A DNA stretch of 64,000 nucleotides from Sphingobacterium prati (lineage in GTDB: Bacteria; Bacteroidota; Bacteroidia; Sphingobacteriales; Sphingobacteriaceae): assembly GCF_013167215.1 (NCBI RefSeq), contig NZ_JABJWY010000034.1:1178001-1242000 (forward strand). Direction: 5' to 3'. Shown in pieces: positions 27,683 through 37,423 of this stretch. Every line of letters starts with the position of its first letter. Within the stretch, counting starts at the first letter, position 1. A program made the position numbers and the translations under genes. The notes below the pieces were generated by a model. That model saw only the letters and a list, made by a program, of their open reading frames with translations, had not been told where the DNA came from and ran no database searches.

Positions 27683-29149
27683 TTATGGATTTTGAACAAT
27701 TTCTGGACTTAAATTAATCTCATACTGCGCTATTGGAAACACATAACGATTGCTATTTGGCGCAAGGGAAACTGTTTTGCCGGCAAATGTACGCGTATAT
27801 GTCTTTTGAAATAATGCATCATCTTTCAAGCGGCGCATATCCCACCATCTCAGCATGCGGAACATAAATTCCCGGCGGCGTTCGGCGACGACTTTAAGCA
27901 AGGCATCATTGGCGTCGCTAGCCGATAGATTGACAGTTCCCTTTGAGCGTATTCGCTTGGCCCGAAGCTGATTGACTAAGGCCATTGCCGCTACAGGTTT
28001 ATTGTTCCGCGCTTCGCTCTCAGCTTTAATCAATAGCATTTCAGGAACGGTGGGCCCGACATTTCGGCCTTCGTTCATGACGTAATCCAAGTAGTAATAT
28101 CGGCCTTCGTATACATCCCAAGACGAAATAATGTCACCATTCACGGTAAATAAATTATAGCGTTGGTCATGTTCTCCAAATAGTTTGATCAGGTCGCTGC
28201 TCAAACGAAATGCCGTGGGTGTATAAGCGGATATGCCATTTACAGGCACCTTTGATAGCAAAATCTCCTGGTTGAATACTCTTTTGGGGTAATTGGAGGC
28301 CGTCAGCTGATCCAAAGCAGTCAAATCAATCAATGTACTGTTTAGCGCCAGGGCCTGATCTGCCGCAGCAGCAGCCTCGCTATAGCTGTTCATGTAGAGA
28401 TAAGTACGTGCCAGCAATCCATATGCGGCAGCCTTGCCGGGCAGCGTCGTATATTGCTGCTCATTTGGCAACAGTGGAGTGGCCTCCTGAATATCCTTTA
28501 GAATAGCATCATAAACCGTCTGCACAGGCACCCTTACCAAAGGTTGCTCTGTCGACGGGGCCAGCAATAGGGGAACCCCCAGATCCGTGCCTGCTGTTGC
28601 CTGTTGGTACGGCTTGGCATAGGTGTTGACCAGCATCAGATACGCGGAGGCGCGATGAATTTTGGCTTCGGCTATCAATTCCGCCTTTTCCAGATCACTT
28701 CCATCCGTCACCGATGGGACCTCGTTGATCACCGTATTTGCATAGGCGATCGTATTGTACAATGCGCCCCATGCATCATCTTTATGGTACATATTTTCAA
28801 TTGGATAGATCACATCCGACCATTGATAAGCCCGGCTATAATAGCCATAATAATCGCTACTCACCAGACCCTTCTGCTGTGCACTTCCGTCTATAATTTC
28901 CAGGTCATCAGCTGCCATATCAGAAATGGAGGGCGCTGCTTCAAATGCATTTGTATTGTTCAGCAGATAACGATAATTTTCAATCGTACCCGGAGTCAAC
29001 TGCCCCTGTGTTTTGATGTCAACATATTTTTCACAACTTGCAAATATTGTCAAGGAAATTGCTGCTAAAGCTGTGGTATAAGAAAGGTTAAACTTCAATC
29101 TTCTCATAGCAGATTGATTGCTATTATTTTCAGTTGTTCGGTTTTTCAT
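27683..29149 (-). CDS. SusD/RagB-family nutrient-binding lipoprotein, locus A
   Basis: A 488-residue outer-membrane lipoprotein with the Cys at residue 39 (TIFASCEKY); a start at the ATG 14 codons later would give a more ordinary signal. It shows the SusD/RagB pattern: an N-terminal TPR-like helical half (LIAEAKIHRASAYLMLVNTYAKPY) and a C-terminal half with EILLSKV, then EMLLIKAESEARNNK, LVNQLRAKR and ERRREFMFRMLRWWDMRR. It caps the SusC pore and binds the substrate at the cell surface. It starts 11 bases after the SusC stop. The family is certain; the ligand is unknown, and no glycoside hydrolase is encoded in this locus. Confidence 0.94.
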   Translation of the reverse strand: MKNRTTENNSNQSAMRRLKFNLSYTTALAAISLTIFASCEKYVDIKTQGQLTPGTIENYRYLLNNTNAFEAAPSISDMAADDLEIIDGSAQQKGLVSSDYYGYYSRAYQWSDVIYPIENMYHKDDAWGALYNTIAYANTVINEVPSVTDGSDLEKAELIAEAKIHRASAYLMLVNTYAKPYQQATAGTDLGVPLLLAPSTEQPLVRVPVQTVYDAILKDIQEATPLLPNEQQYTTLPGKAAAYGLLARTYLYMNSYSEAAAAADQALALNSTLIDLTALDQLTASNYPKRVFNQEILLSKVPVNGISAYTPTAFRLSSDLIKLFGEHDQRYNLFTVNGDIISSWDVYEGRYYYLDYVMNEGRNVGPTVPEMLLIKAESEARNNKPVAAMALVNQLRAKRIRSKGTVNLSASDANDALLKVVAERRREFMFRMLRWWDMRRLKDDALFQKTYTRTFAGKTVSLAPNSNRYVFPIAQYEINLSPEIVQNP

Positions 29150-29160
29150 ATCAATCCGTG

Positions 29161-32100
29161 TTAAAAGCTTACATTAATTGAAAAATTATACGAAGGCACC
29201 GGACGCAGATTTGTCGTATTGCCCACGAGATTAGTAAAGTCAGGATCATAGCCTTCTTTATTCGCTCTCCAGATCAGACCTAAATTCCGCACCGAACCAG
29301 CTAACTGGATATTTTCAACTTTCAGTCTGTTCAGCAGATTTTTTGGTAAGCCATAGCTCAGTGAAATTTCCCGGAGACGGATATAATCTCCCTTTAAGAC
29401 ATTGATATCCGAATTTTGATAACGTTGTAGACTATAGGAGCCATAGATATCGGCAGTTAAGGCCGGGACATTTGTAAAAGCTTCATCGCCTGCCTGGCGC
29501 CATCTATCTGCAATGTCAGCGCTTAGATCAAATTTAGGGATTGTCAACCCCCGGCTCGGAGCCATATAAGACTCGACGCTAGGTTTCATAAATACATTGC
29601 CAAACTGATAAGAAATCAAAGCGTAAACCGACCATTGTTTATAGCGTAAATTGGTCCTAAAAGACCCATAGTATGGAGCCACCCTACGACCGGCATAGGC
29701 CAGATCCTCCACCCCGCTTAAGGTCTGGGTGACTGGAATAATTTCATTATTCTTATTATAAATCTGCGTCAGTCCCTTCTCATCTAAACCAGCATGGCGA
29801 AAGACAAAGATTTTATCACTGGGGTAACCTTCTAAATAACTGATGCCAATGGGATTATACGAGTAGGTAAATGCAGAAATATCCTTCGGATCAAATCTAT
29901 TGTCAGTGATCGTATTAGTATTGTACGAAAAATTCAATGTGGCATCCAAATTCCAATCCGTATTGCGCACAAAAGTACCCGTTAAGCCCAGGTCAATCCC
30001 TTTACCCGACATGGATGCTGTATTTCTTTTTAATGAACCCGCACCGATGGTCCCAACATAAGGTGCTGCGATCGGGAAGCTATATAAGAGGTCTTTACCA
30101 TTTTTACGGTAATAATCTATGGTACCGGTAAGACGGTTATCCAATAGACCAAAGTCCAGTCCTAAATTGGTTACGTAAGTCTTCTCCCAACGCAACTGCG
30201 GGTTTGCTACAGCGATAATGCTTGCCGAAGGCTGACCTGTCGGGTTGTAAAGAGCGTTATCAAAAGAGATGTAAGTAAAAGGTCTGACATCTTGTGTAAT
30301 GTTGCCATTGACACCATAAGTGGCACGGAGCCCAAGCTGGTTCAACCAGGTAAACTTTTGCATAAAATGCTCTTTTGCCAGATTCCATTTTAGGCCCGAA
30401 GACCACAAGGGTGTCGCCCGAAAGCTACGGTCCAAGCCAAAATTGTTGTAATCATCGTACCGCACACTTCCCGAAAGCGTATACTTTCCATTTAATGTAT
30501 AGGCAGCATTAGAAAAGTAAGATAAGAACCGTCTCGTTCTGTCGGCTTGCGTGGGCCCTCCACTTAAGCCAGAGAGATAGCCCATCAGCGTATTGTAACT
30601 ATTTTGGGCATAGCTAACATCGGTATTAAAACCCGTCTGTGGGTTGTAGCCGTACATTGTTTTCATCCCCTGACCAGCCTGTGTCTGTCTGATCTCCGAA
30701 CCGGCGATGGCCGTGATCTCATGCTTTTGACCGAAGGTTGCATCATAATTTAGTTGGCCACGAACCGTATAGTTGTTGATACTGCTGTTAATGATATTGT
30801 AGATTCCACCTTTGTTGATACCAATGGTATTTGTCATCTCCCCAATTGGTGTAAATTGATTCAACAGCAGGCGATTTTTATAGGAGTTCTCGTCATTAAA
30901 CGCCCTATTCTCACCAAAAGAGCGTTCATTTGCATAACTTACCGAACCTTTTAATCCTTTATACAAAGGCACTTCCAAGTTAATGACCGCCGAATAGTTA
31001 TTATCTTTCTGTAGGTTGTCCAGCAGTTGCAATTCCTGCAAATAGTTATACCGCCAATCCTTATAAGCTGGACCTAGCGGTTGCGTAAACCCAGGGTTTA
31101 TCCGATCATAGTAAATCCCATTTCCGTTCTGGTCCGCCAAAAGCTGATAAGGCAGCAAAGTCGAACTATTTGCATCATATAACTGGGCAATGTCAATTCC
31201 ATTTTTGCTGTTTCTGAAGAACGTTCCCCGGACACTGGTAGAAAGGGTCGCAATTTTAAATATCTTCCAGTTATTGTTTAAGCTAAAGGTAAACCTCTTT
31301 CCATTTTCACCTTTTGTGAATGGGTTTTCGTTGGCATACGATGCGGAGTAGAAATAATTATTATTTTCCGTGCCGTTGCTGATGGACAGGTTGTACTGCT
31401 GGTTGTTCATCGGGCGCAGCAAATATTGCTGGATCTGCGCCCTATTGTCAATCTGCTTCAATGGATTGACAAGCGCATCGTAGTCGCCCTGGTTTATCAG
31501 CCCATTTTTGAGGCGTATTGCCGCAGCAGCCACTTCACCCGGGTAATAGCTCGATGCATACATGTATAAATTCGCTGCAATATTGTTTGAATTCAAGATA
31601 TTTTTTGCAACGAGTTCCTCTTGGTAATCGATTATCTGCGCACTGTTCATGGTACGTAGATATCCCAGATCAGGTTTACCGGAGAATGCCGTATTAAAAG
31701 AAAAGTTTATCCTTGGCACCCCCGTATTCGATCCTTTCTTTGTCGTCACCACAATGACCCCATTGGCGGCACGGACTCCATAAATGGAAGCTGCTGCTGC
31801 ATCTTTCAAGATCGTAATATTATCCACGTCATTGGGATTGAGCATAGCCAAATCGATATTGGATATAGCGCCATCAATCACGATCAGGGGGGATTTTTCG
31901 GTATCTGTGTCTATCGATCCAACACCACGAACAGTGAGGTTGTAATCATTTTGTCCGATGGTACGCGTACTGGAGTAAATCCCCATCTGATTGTTGTTGT
32001 AGGTAAAGGTACGGTCCCCCGAACCGAGGGACACCTGAAGGCCAGGAGCCAAACCTTCCATTCGGTTGATTAAGTTGGGTGATGGATTTTTTTCCAATTC

Positions 32101-32793
32101 CTTAGCGCTAATTACTGTTGCCGATCCTGTAGCCCTTTCCTTGGAGATTTTTTGGTAACCTGTAGAAATGACGACTTCTTCGAGTATATTTTCTTCAGCT
32201 TCCATGACAACAACCATTTGCTCACGATTTCCGACCACCACAGTCTTACTTTTGTAACCCACTGCTGTAAAAACAAGTTCGTTTGTTGGCGCTAGGTCAT
32301 ACAACATAAATCGGCCATTTTCATCTACCTTTCCGCCCTTGCGTGTGTCTTTTATCCAGATACTTGCAAAAGGGATGGCTTTGCCACTTGCAGAACGCAC
32401 CGTACCCGACACGCGCTCCATATCGGTATCCGCAGTCCAGTCATTTTCGGATATACTTTGCTGATTCCGGCTACTTGTTTCCTGACGGCGAACAATAGAA
32501 TAAGACCGATCATCGACATATAAGAATACCAGCTGATTGGGATACAACACTTTTTTGAGTACTTCCTCTAAGCGATTTCCTTTTAACGATGCCGGATCCA
32601 CAAATTTGCCGTTCAGAAGGTTGTGCTCATAGCTTAAGTTAGCGTTAAATTGCTGCTCGATCCGTTTGACTGCTTGGGCAAGCGGCAACTTCTCTTGGGC
32701 CAATGCCTGTTGCCCGACAGTAAATAGTAGCGAACAGACCGGAACCATCAAGATGCTCCGTATCGGCTGCCACCTGTTGTCTGTAATTTTCAT
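29161..32793 (-). CDS. SusC/RagA TonB-dependent transporter with STN signalling domain, locus A
   Basis: A 1210-residue outer-membrane transporter. Domains in order: signal peptide; an STN-type domain (about residues 35-105, LPLAQAVKRIEQQFNANLSY); a carboxypeptidase-regulatory-like domain (VSGTVRSASGKAIPFASIWI, about 130-210); a plug with the SusC motif VEDNI-like VDNITILKDAAAASIYGVRAA; and a large barrel ending YNFSINVSF. The STN domain is the part that contacts a FecR anti-sigma protein when substrate is present, matching the FecR gene directly upstream. SusD follows. It imports an unknown substrate using TonB energy. Confidence 0.95.
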   Translation of the reverse strand: MKITDNRWQPIRSILMVPVCSLLFTVGQQALAQEKLPLAQAVKRIEQQFNANLSYEHNLLNGKFVDPASLKGNRLEEVLKKVLYPNQLVFLYVDDRSYSIVRRQETSSRNQQSISENDWTADTDMERVSGTVRSASGKAIPFASIWIKDTRKGGKVDENGRFMLYDLAPTNELVFTAVGYKSKTVVVGNREQMVVVMEAEENILEEVVISTGYQKISKERATGSATVISAKELEKNPSPNLINRMEGLAPGLQVSLGSGDRTFTYNNNQMGIYSSTRTIGQNDYNLTVRGVGSIDTDTEKSPLIVIDGAISNIDLAMLNPNDVDNITILKDAAAASIYGVRAANGVIVVTTKKGSNTGVPRINFSFNTAFSGKPDLGYLRTMNSAQIIDYQEELVAKNILNSNNIAANLYMYASSYYPGEVAAAAIRLKNGLINQGDYDALVNPLKQIDNRAQIQQYLLRPMNNQQYNLSISNGTENNNYFYSASYANENPFTKGENGKRFTFSLNNNWKIFKIATLSTSVRGTFFRNSKNGIDIAQLYDANSSTLLPYQLLADQNGNGIYYDRINPGFTQPLGPAYKDWRYNYLQELQLLDNLQKDNNYSAVINLEVPLYKGLKGSVSYANERSFGENRAFNDENSYKNRLLLNQFTPIGEMTNTIGINKGGIYNIINSSINNYTVRGQLNYDATFGQKHEITAIAGSEIRQTQAGQGMKTMYGYNPQTGFNTDVSYAQNSYNTLMGYLSGLSGGPTQADRTRRFLSYFSNAAYTLNGKYTLSGSVRYDDYNNFGLDRSFRATPLWSSGLKWNLAKEHFMQKFTWLNQLGLRATYGVNGNITQDVRPFTYISFDNALYNPTGQPSASIIAVANPQLRWEKTYVTNLGLDFGLLDNRLTGTIDYYRKNGKDLLYSFPIAAPYVGTIGAGSLKRNTASMSGKGIDLGLTGTFVRNTDWNLDATLNFSYNTNTITDNRFDPKDISAFTYSYNPIGISYLEGYPSDKIFVFRHAGLDEKGLTQIYNKNNEIIPVTQTLSGVEDLAYAGRRVAPYYGSFRTNLRYKQWSVYALISYQFGNVFMKPSVESYMAPSRGLTIPKFDLSADIADRWRQAGDEAFTNVPALTADIYGSYSLQRYQNSDINVLKGDYIRLREISLSYGLPKNLLNRLKVENIQLAGSVRNLGLIWRANKEGYDPDFTNLVGNTTNLRPVPSYNFSINVSF

Positions 32794-32840
32794 TTTAGTT
32801 AGGTTAGCTATAGTAATGTGTTAAATTGATATTGTTTTTC

Positions 32841-33860
32841 TCATTTAGGGTCAAGGTAGATGGTATCTTTTTCCGTGCGGATGTTGGCTTGTAAAATATT
32901 AGCAATTGTGTAAACAATGCTTTCTGGGGAATTTAACGAGATACGGCCATCAATTTTTCGGTTTAACAGAGCTGTATCATTAACGATGATCTCTTTTCCA
33001 TAGACATAGCGAAATTCATTGATGAGATCCGCTATGGATAAATTTTCCCCGGTCAGTGTCTTTTGGGTCCAGGCCACGGTCTGCTGCACGGATCGCTTGT
33101 CACTACGCACATTTCGAAAGCCTTGGTCTCCATCCATAACGATATCACCGGGGGCAAGAATCCGTGCCGCGCCACCTAGTTTCACATTGCGCAGGGCAAT
33201 GCGTCCTTCCAACAGCGATACGGTTACTTTGTTATCTCTATTTTTTAAATTAAACTTGGTGCCTAGCACTTCTACGGCTAGCTCACCGGTATAGGCTGTG
33301 AAACGCTCCTCCTGGCGAATTGCAGAAGTGTCCTTATTCAGATGCCTGACTGTTAATAAGGCCTCACCTGTCGTATGTACTTCCCGCTTGGATAACCAGT
33401 TCCAGGCACGGCGATAGGCCACAGAGGAGTTGGCATTTAACTGAACAGTACTGCTATCCGGCAAGATCACCGTCTGTAAGGCACCGCTTCCAGTCTGTAT
33501 CACAATCATGGATTGGAAGTACCACGTTGCTGTTACAAAAACAGCCACTGCTGCCGCGCCCGCCAAGGATGCCCATATGCGGATGATATGGTTTCTTCTT
33601 TTCTTTCTATTATCAGCTATTCCGCCTTCAATATCTCGGAATAGGCTGTCGGTGAAGACCAGGTCAGGCCGTATACGTCTGATCCCCATTAAGGCCTGGA
33701 GATAAGCTAGCGCCTCATCATACGCTTTTGCATTTGATGGATTGCCTGCACGCCATTTATGCCAATAGTCAAATTCCTCCTGATCCGGGTTTTTAGCAAA
33801 ACGGACAAAGTCCAGGTCGTCCAAAAAATCCTGCGTATTATAGGTATAATAGTTTTCCAT
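32841..33860 (-). CDS. FecR-type anti-sigma regulator, locus A
   Basis: A 339-residue inner-membrane protein. The N-terminal cytoplasmic part (about residues 1-85) has the anti-sigma pattern EEFDYWHKWRAGNPSNAKAY. A transmembrane helix follows (about 90-112, IWASLAGAAAVAVFV). Next come the periplasmic FecR domain (VILPDSSTVQLNANSSVAYR, then EVLGTKFNLKNRDNKVTVSL) and a C-terminal STN-like/DUF4974 domain (IADLINEFRYVYGKEIIVND). It passes the signal from the STN domain of SusC to the ECF sigma factor. Here the sigma gene is divergent rather than upstream in the same operon, which is less common. The SusC gene starts 47 bases after its stop. Confidence 0.94.
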   Translation of the reverse strand: MENYYTYNTQDFLDDLDFVRFAKNPDQEEFDYWHKWRAGNPSNAKAYDEALAYLQALMGIRRIRPDLVFTDSLFRDIEGGIADNRKKRRNHIIRIWASLAGAAAVAVFVTATWYFQSMIVIQTGSGALQTVILPDSSTVQLNANSSVAYRRAWNWLSKREVHTTGEALLTVRHLNKDTSAIRQEERFTAYTGELAVEVLGTKFNLKNRDNKVTVSLLEGRIALRNVKLGGAARILAPGDIVMDGDQGFRNVRSDKRSVQQTVAWTQKTLTGENLSIADLINEFRYVYGKEIIVNDTALLNRKIDGRISLNSPESIVYTIANILQANIRTEKDTIYLDPK

Positions 33861-34132
33861 TAGTAAGCCTTTGTTAAGTAGATGACAAATTGGGATTGGA
33901 TTTTATCCCATGTAATTTTATTTTTTTTAAAAAAACTTTAAAAGCTATCTATAAATCTTGTCAAATTCATAATTTCGTGGCCAAACAAGCCCTTTTAAAC
34001 CAAGTTTTTAGTGGAATTGACAATCTACTGACGATAGTATGCTATTTAAACGCAGGCTTGTGTTAATGTTATTAAATCTTTACTATTTTTGGAAAGCGAT
34101 AATCTATTTCATTAACTGACGCAAACGCTGAA
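33861..34132. promoter_or_regulatory. Divergent control region between fecR and ECF sigma gene, locus A
   Basis: An AT-rich 272-base region. On the plus strand, TATTTTTG at 34084-34091 matches the -7 box TAnnTTTG about 41 bases before the sigma ATG, with TTG at 34058-34060 slightly further upstream than ideal (23 bases). On the fecR side, TGGGAT (33891-33896) and ATCCCA (33905-33910) form an inverted repeat about 30-50 bases before the fecR ATG, a possible operator or leader hairpin. No -7 box of the housekeeping type was found for fecR, which would fit a promoter read by the ECF sigma factor. Confidence 0.45.
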
Positions 34133-34726
34133 ATGAGTAATACGATCATAGATCTGTGTTGGAATGATTTTATTGAAGGCGATAAAAAGGCCTTCGAGCA
34201 GATCTATCGTGCCCTACTTCCCAGCTTGTACGAATATGGCATGCGGCGCGTAAAAGATGAAGATTATGTTAGAGACGCTATTCAGGAGGTATTTATCAAA
34301 TTCTGGGAAAATCGCAATAAGCTAAAAGTCATATCCAACCCGAAGCATTATCTACTGGTTGCACTTAAGAACAGCTTATTAAACACCCAATTACGTGACG
34401 GTAGGCTGACCTCATTCGGCGAAAATGATGATTTCCAACTGACCTACGATGTGGAGTCCAGCTATATTGCTGCTGAGGAACAACGAGGCAATGCACTGAA
34501 ACTGATTCAAGCACTTGAACAATTAACCGGCAAACAGAAAGAAGTTATTTTTCTTCGATATTTTGAAGAACTGAGCTATGAAGAGATTAGCGTGCTGACC
34601 AATATCTCCGTGAAAAGCTTATACAAATTGAATAATCGCGCCATGGCGACGCTTAAAGATATCATGGGTATGCCAAAACAATCTCTCCTTGTGCTGCTTT
34701 ATATCATTAAATTTTTATATTCATAA
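34133..34726 (+). CDS. ECF-type RNA polymerase sigma factor, locus A
   Basis: A 197-residue sigma-70 family protein with only regions 2 and 4, as in extracytoplasmic-function factors. Region 2 is about residues 15-75 (FEQIYRALLPSLYEYGMRRV, then DAIQEVFIKFWENRNKL). Region 4 is about 120-175 (LTGKQKEVIFLRYFEELSYE, then ISVLTNISVKSLYKLNNRAM). A hydrophobic tail (LLVLLYIIKFLYS) ends the protein, typical of the Bacteroidota FecI-like group. It is divergent from fecR/susC/susD and presumably directs their transcription once FecR is triggered. Two hairpins follow the stop, the second a good terminator. Confidence 0.95.
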   Translation: MSNTIIDLCWNDFIEGDKKAFEQIYRALLPSLYEYGMRRVKDEDYVRDAIQEVFIKFWENRNKLKVISNPKHYLLVALKNSLLNTQLRDGRLTSFGENDDFQLTYDVESSYIAAEEQRGNALKLIQALEQLTGKQKEVIFLRYFEELSYEEISVLTNISVKSLYKLNNRAMATLKDIMGMPKQSLLVLLYIIKFLYS

Positions 34727-34772
34727 CAATCTATCAAATGGATGGGAGATAACATCCAATTATTGGGGCAAC

Positions 34773-34805
34773 AAAAAAACACAATCTCTTAAATTGTGTT
34801 TTTTT
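34773..34805 (+). terminator. Rho-independent terminator of the locus A sigma gene
   Basis: A 13-bp stem of AAAAAAACACAAT (34773-34785) and ATTGTGTTTTTTT (34793-34805) with loop CTCTTAA, ending in seven T. It lies about 50 bases after the sigma stop codon. The A-run on the other side would let it work on the minus strand as well. Confidence 0.8.
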
Positions 34806-35017
34806 AGCAACGGTTAAGGACGAAAAGGGTACAATTTCAATTGTAACCATAAGGGTTGTCAATCTCCAGAAATCAGGTCGAACATTCAAACGTTATACTA
34901 TTGGTGATAGGATCCAAGCCAAAGGATAATTTTGGAAAGACCGGGCCTATGTCATGCATATCAGTGCCAAATTTACTATGGAGGTCAAATAGACGAATTT
35001 CCAGTCTATCGAATGGG

Positions 35018-35061
35018 CATAGGGTAAAAGGACGGCCTGATGCCGGCCGTCCTTTCCTATG
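35018..35061 (-). terminator. Long terminator hairpin of the locus B operon
   Basis: AAAGGACGGCC (35027-35037) pairs with GGCCGTCCTTT (35045-35055) over 11 bp with a 7-base loop. An outer CATAGG/CCTATG pairing (35018-35023 with 35056-35061) extends it with a 3-base bulge. On the minus strand the inner stem is followed by TTTT. It lies 45 bases after the stop of the last TlpA gene of locus B. Confidence 0.78.
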
Positions 35062-35105
35062 GCACAATTCAATCAATTGGATCTGGTCCGCGATATCTTT
35101 CCCTT

Positions 35106-36179
35106 TTAGTTATCAAAAAGTTCTTTCAGTTTTTCACTCAATGTCTCACCACGGAGGTCTTTGGCAATAATCACGCCGTTGGGATCAACAAGCAAGGTAC
35201 TCGGGATTCCCATAATACCATAGTAAGTAGAGACTTCATTATTAAAACCTTTTAGATCAGAAACCTGAGTCCAGGGCATCGCATCGTCCTTAATGGCTTT
35301 TTTCCATTTGTCTTCATTATCATCCAGTGAAATACCCAACACTGTAAAGTTCTTATCTTTGTATTTATTGTATTCTTTCAAAACGTTGGGATTCTCCTGC
35401 CTGCACGGCCCACACCAGCTCGCCCAAAAATCAACGAGTACATATTTGCCTTTAAAGGATGAAAAAGACACCAACTTTTTATCAATGTCTGCCTGCGAGA
35501 AATTCAACATAGGAGTACCGAGGGCACTACGTTTTAATATGTCTAATCTATTGGCCAGCGCTTTTCCCTGCATGGTATTTTTCATCGGTGCTGATAAGAC
35601 GGCATACAAGGGTTCAATGTCTTCATACTGACCTACCATAGCACGGTCAGCAACTAAACTAAGGCTATAAAAACTGGAAGGGTACTTGTTAATGTATTCT
35701 GCTGCGCGTTCCCTTTTTATATTTCTAAAATTACTAATCTTCGCTTCAATTTGTTTTCTTTCTTCCGCGGTCGCTTTTCCATACTGTTGAAAGAGTGGAT
35801 TTTCCTGATCAGTTATATCTTGCAACGATTTTTGATAGGCATCGGCTTCGTCTTGTAGGGAAGATCCTTTTACTTGTAATTTGCCTAAGTCTTCTGCCGT
35901 TCCAGTTAACGTCATATTTTTTGCCTCAGCAAAAAATTCTACATACCGTTCGGGAAACATGATGGAAATTTTCTGCGGTTCATGGATTGCTGCTGACCAG
36001 GAAAACTGGCCTCCTTTAGTCTCGACGGTGTCCATTTTGGGCGTTCCATTTACTAATCTATAAAAGACGATCTGTCCATCTTTTAATCCCTTAATATTTC
36101 CGTTGAGCTGTGCTTTCTGAGCCCATGCAGCGCAGGCCACCAATAGTAATCCTGCCGTTAATTTAATTTTGTTTATCAT
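35106..36179 (-). CDS. DUF4369-TlpA thiol-disulfide oxidoreductase, locus B copy 1
   Basis: A 357-residue exported protein (signal peptide ending CAAWAQ). The N-terminal ~100 residues form a DUF4369-type beta domain (LNGNIKGLKDGQIVFYRL), a helical middle follows, and the C-terminal ~140 residues form a TlpA/ResA thioredoxin with DFWASWCGPC (C256, C259) and the cis-Pro loop GIPSTLLVDPNG. It is the most diverged of the three tandem thioredoxins and the last gene before the terminator. Periplasmic disulfide reduction is the expected activity; the partner protein is unknown. Confidence 0.93.
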   Translation of the reverse strand: MINKIKLTAGLLLVACAAWAQKAQLNGNIKGLKDGQIVFYRLVNGTPKMDTVETKGGQFSWSAAIHEPQKISIMFPERYVEFFAEAKNMTLTGTAEDLGKLQVKGSSLQDEADAYQKSLQDITDQENPLFQQYGKATAEERKQIEAKISNFRNIKRERAAEYINKYPSSFYSLSLVADRAMVGQYEDIEPLYAVLSAPMKNTMQGKALANRLDILKRSALGTPMLNFSQADIDKKLVSFSSFKGKYVLVDFWASWCGPCRQENPNVLKEYNKYKDKNFTVLGISLDDNEDKWKKAIKDDAMPWTQVSDLKGFNNEVSTYYGIMGIPSTLLVDPNGVIIAKDLRGETLSEKLKELFDN

Positions 36180-36219
36180 TTAATATTTTTTATAAGTGAT
36201 CATAATCCTGTTATGCCTA

Positions 36220-37416
36220 TCAAAATATTTCAGTAAGCTTTTTATCGAGGTCTGCATCTGTGCCGGCGCCACTACCATAGCGTCCAATGATTTGGCCTTG
36301 AGGATCGATCAATATTTTTGTTGGTAATGTAGATATGCCATATTGACCCCCGATGTAGTTATCATCCCGCTCTCCCTTTCGTAATTTTTCGATATTTTGT
36401 CCTGACAACACGTGCTTCCATACAGCGATCTTATCATCTTCGACAGCTTTTCGCCATGCCTTTTCATTCCCATCATCAGATGCTACGCCAATGATTTCAA
36501 GGCCTTTTTCCTTGTATTTAGCATAAAGGGCCAGTAAATGTGGATTTCCTTTACGACAAGGCACACACCAACTTGCCCAAAAGTCAAGCAATACATATTT
36601 GCCTTTTTGAGCTGATAAACTTAATGGAGTACCATTGATGTCTGTACTTGTAAAATCGGGTGCATTTACCCCCACAGACCCACGACGAATGGCCTGTATC
36701 TTAGCTTGAACATAACGACCCGCGATACTGTATTTGGCTCCAGTGCTGAGGGCCTCATATCTTTTCGCAGACTCTTCCACCGGCAACTGGCCTACCGCAT
36801 ACATCAGTCGATTTGCGGCAGTAAATCCGTTTGGATAATGTTCCAATACTTGATCCTCGGTCGCAAGAATTTGTGCATGAAATGGCTCCATTTCTTTCTG
36901 AACAGCATTCATTTCAGCCCGAATAATTTTTGATGCTGCCGTATCTTTCTGTTCTCTAATTGCCAGGTATTTCTCCACCACACGATTATAGTGTTGTTGA
37001 GCGGGTTGCATATTGATCCGGATGCTGGCTTGTTTTTTATTGAGCATTTCTTGCTCTGCATTGGAAACAGAACCTTTAAGCTCGCCTAGTCCAAATTGGT
37101 TGTAATCGATGGACAAGGTCATCTCTCCAGGCTCAAGAATAAGGGGTAAACGCTTTTCTGCTGAGCGTTCGTTCTTTTTCTCCATCAAAACTTCGGCTTG
37201 CGTGGGGTAGGCGAGCTGTCCTGTGAAAATAAATTTCCCTTGATTTAGCTGTATACTATCCATCCGTCCATTTTCGCCGCCTGCAATCGAGAGGTAGATA
37301 TAACCATCCGCTTTTCCGGCTACTTTTCCAATTAGCGTAAATGATTTGGACTGCGCAAAAAGTGGCCCAAACGCCAATAGCAAGCCAATTTGTATTATGA
37401 TTTTTATTGCATTCAT
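36220..37416 (-). CDS. DUF4369-TlpA thiol-disulfide oxidoreductase, locus B copy 2
   Basis: About 398 residues from the ATG at 37416. An in-frame ATG at 37443 lies inside the end of the previous gene; the downstream ATG gives a cleaner signal peptide (IKIIIQIGLLLAFGPLFAQ) and a 7-base gap. Domains: DUF4369 (about residues 22-115), a helical linker (125-235) and a TlpA thioredoxin with DFWASWCVPC (about C284, C287). Its C-terminal segment TLPTKILIDPQGQIIGRYGS is nearly the same as in copy 3, while the nucleotides differ at many synonymous sites. The role is as in copy 1, periplasmic thiol-disulfide exchange. Confidence 0.92.
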   Translation of the reverse strand: MNAIKIIIQIGLLLAFGPLFAQSKSFTLIGKVAGKADGYIYLSIAGGENGRMDSIQLNQGKFIFTGQLAYPTQAEVLMEKKNERSAEKRLPLILEPGEMTLSIDYNQFGLGELKGSVSNAEQEMLNKKQASIRINMQPAQQHYNRVVEKYLAIREQKDTAASKIIRAEMNAVQKEMEPFHAQILATEDQVLEHYPNGFTAANRLMYAVGQLPVEESAKRYEALSTGAKYSIAGRYVQAKIQAIRRGSVGVNAPDFTSTDINGTPLSLSAQKGKYVLLDFWASWCVPCRKGNPHLLALYAKYKEKGLEIIGVASDDGNEKAWRKAVEDDKIAVWKHVLSGQNIEKLRKGERDDNYIGGQYGISTLPTKILIDPQGQIIGRYGSGAGTDADLDKKLTEIF

Positions 37417-37423
37417 CTGTACA

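Larger units (their letters stand above)
34727..35105. other. Intergenic region between convergent loci A and B
   Basis: This 379-base stretch holds three hairpins and no convincing gene. TGGATG/CATCCA lies at 34739-34758; a strong terminator is at 34773-34805 for the plus-strand sigma gene; and a long hairpin at 35018-35061 serves the minus-strand TlpA operon. Short open frames in the middle (34856-35170 plus, 34873-35076 minus) lack signal peptides, known motifs or a usable initiation context, so they are not called. Confidence 0.6.

Noticed and set aside
34856..35170. Open frames on both strands in the gap between loci A and B
   Set aside because: They run through the terminator hairpins or into the TlpA gene on the other strand, and their translations resemble no protein family.
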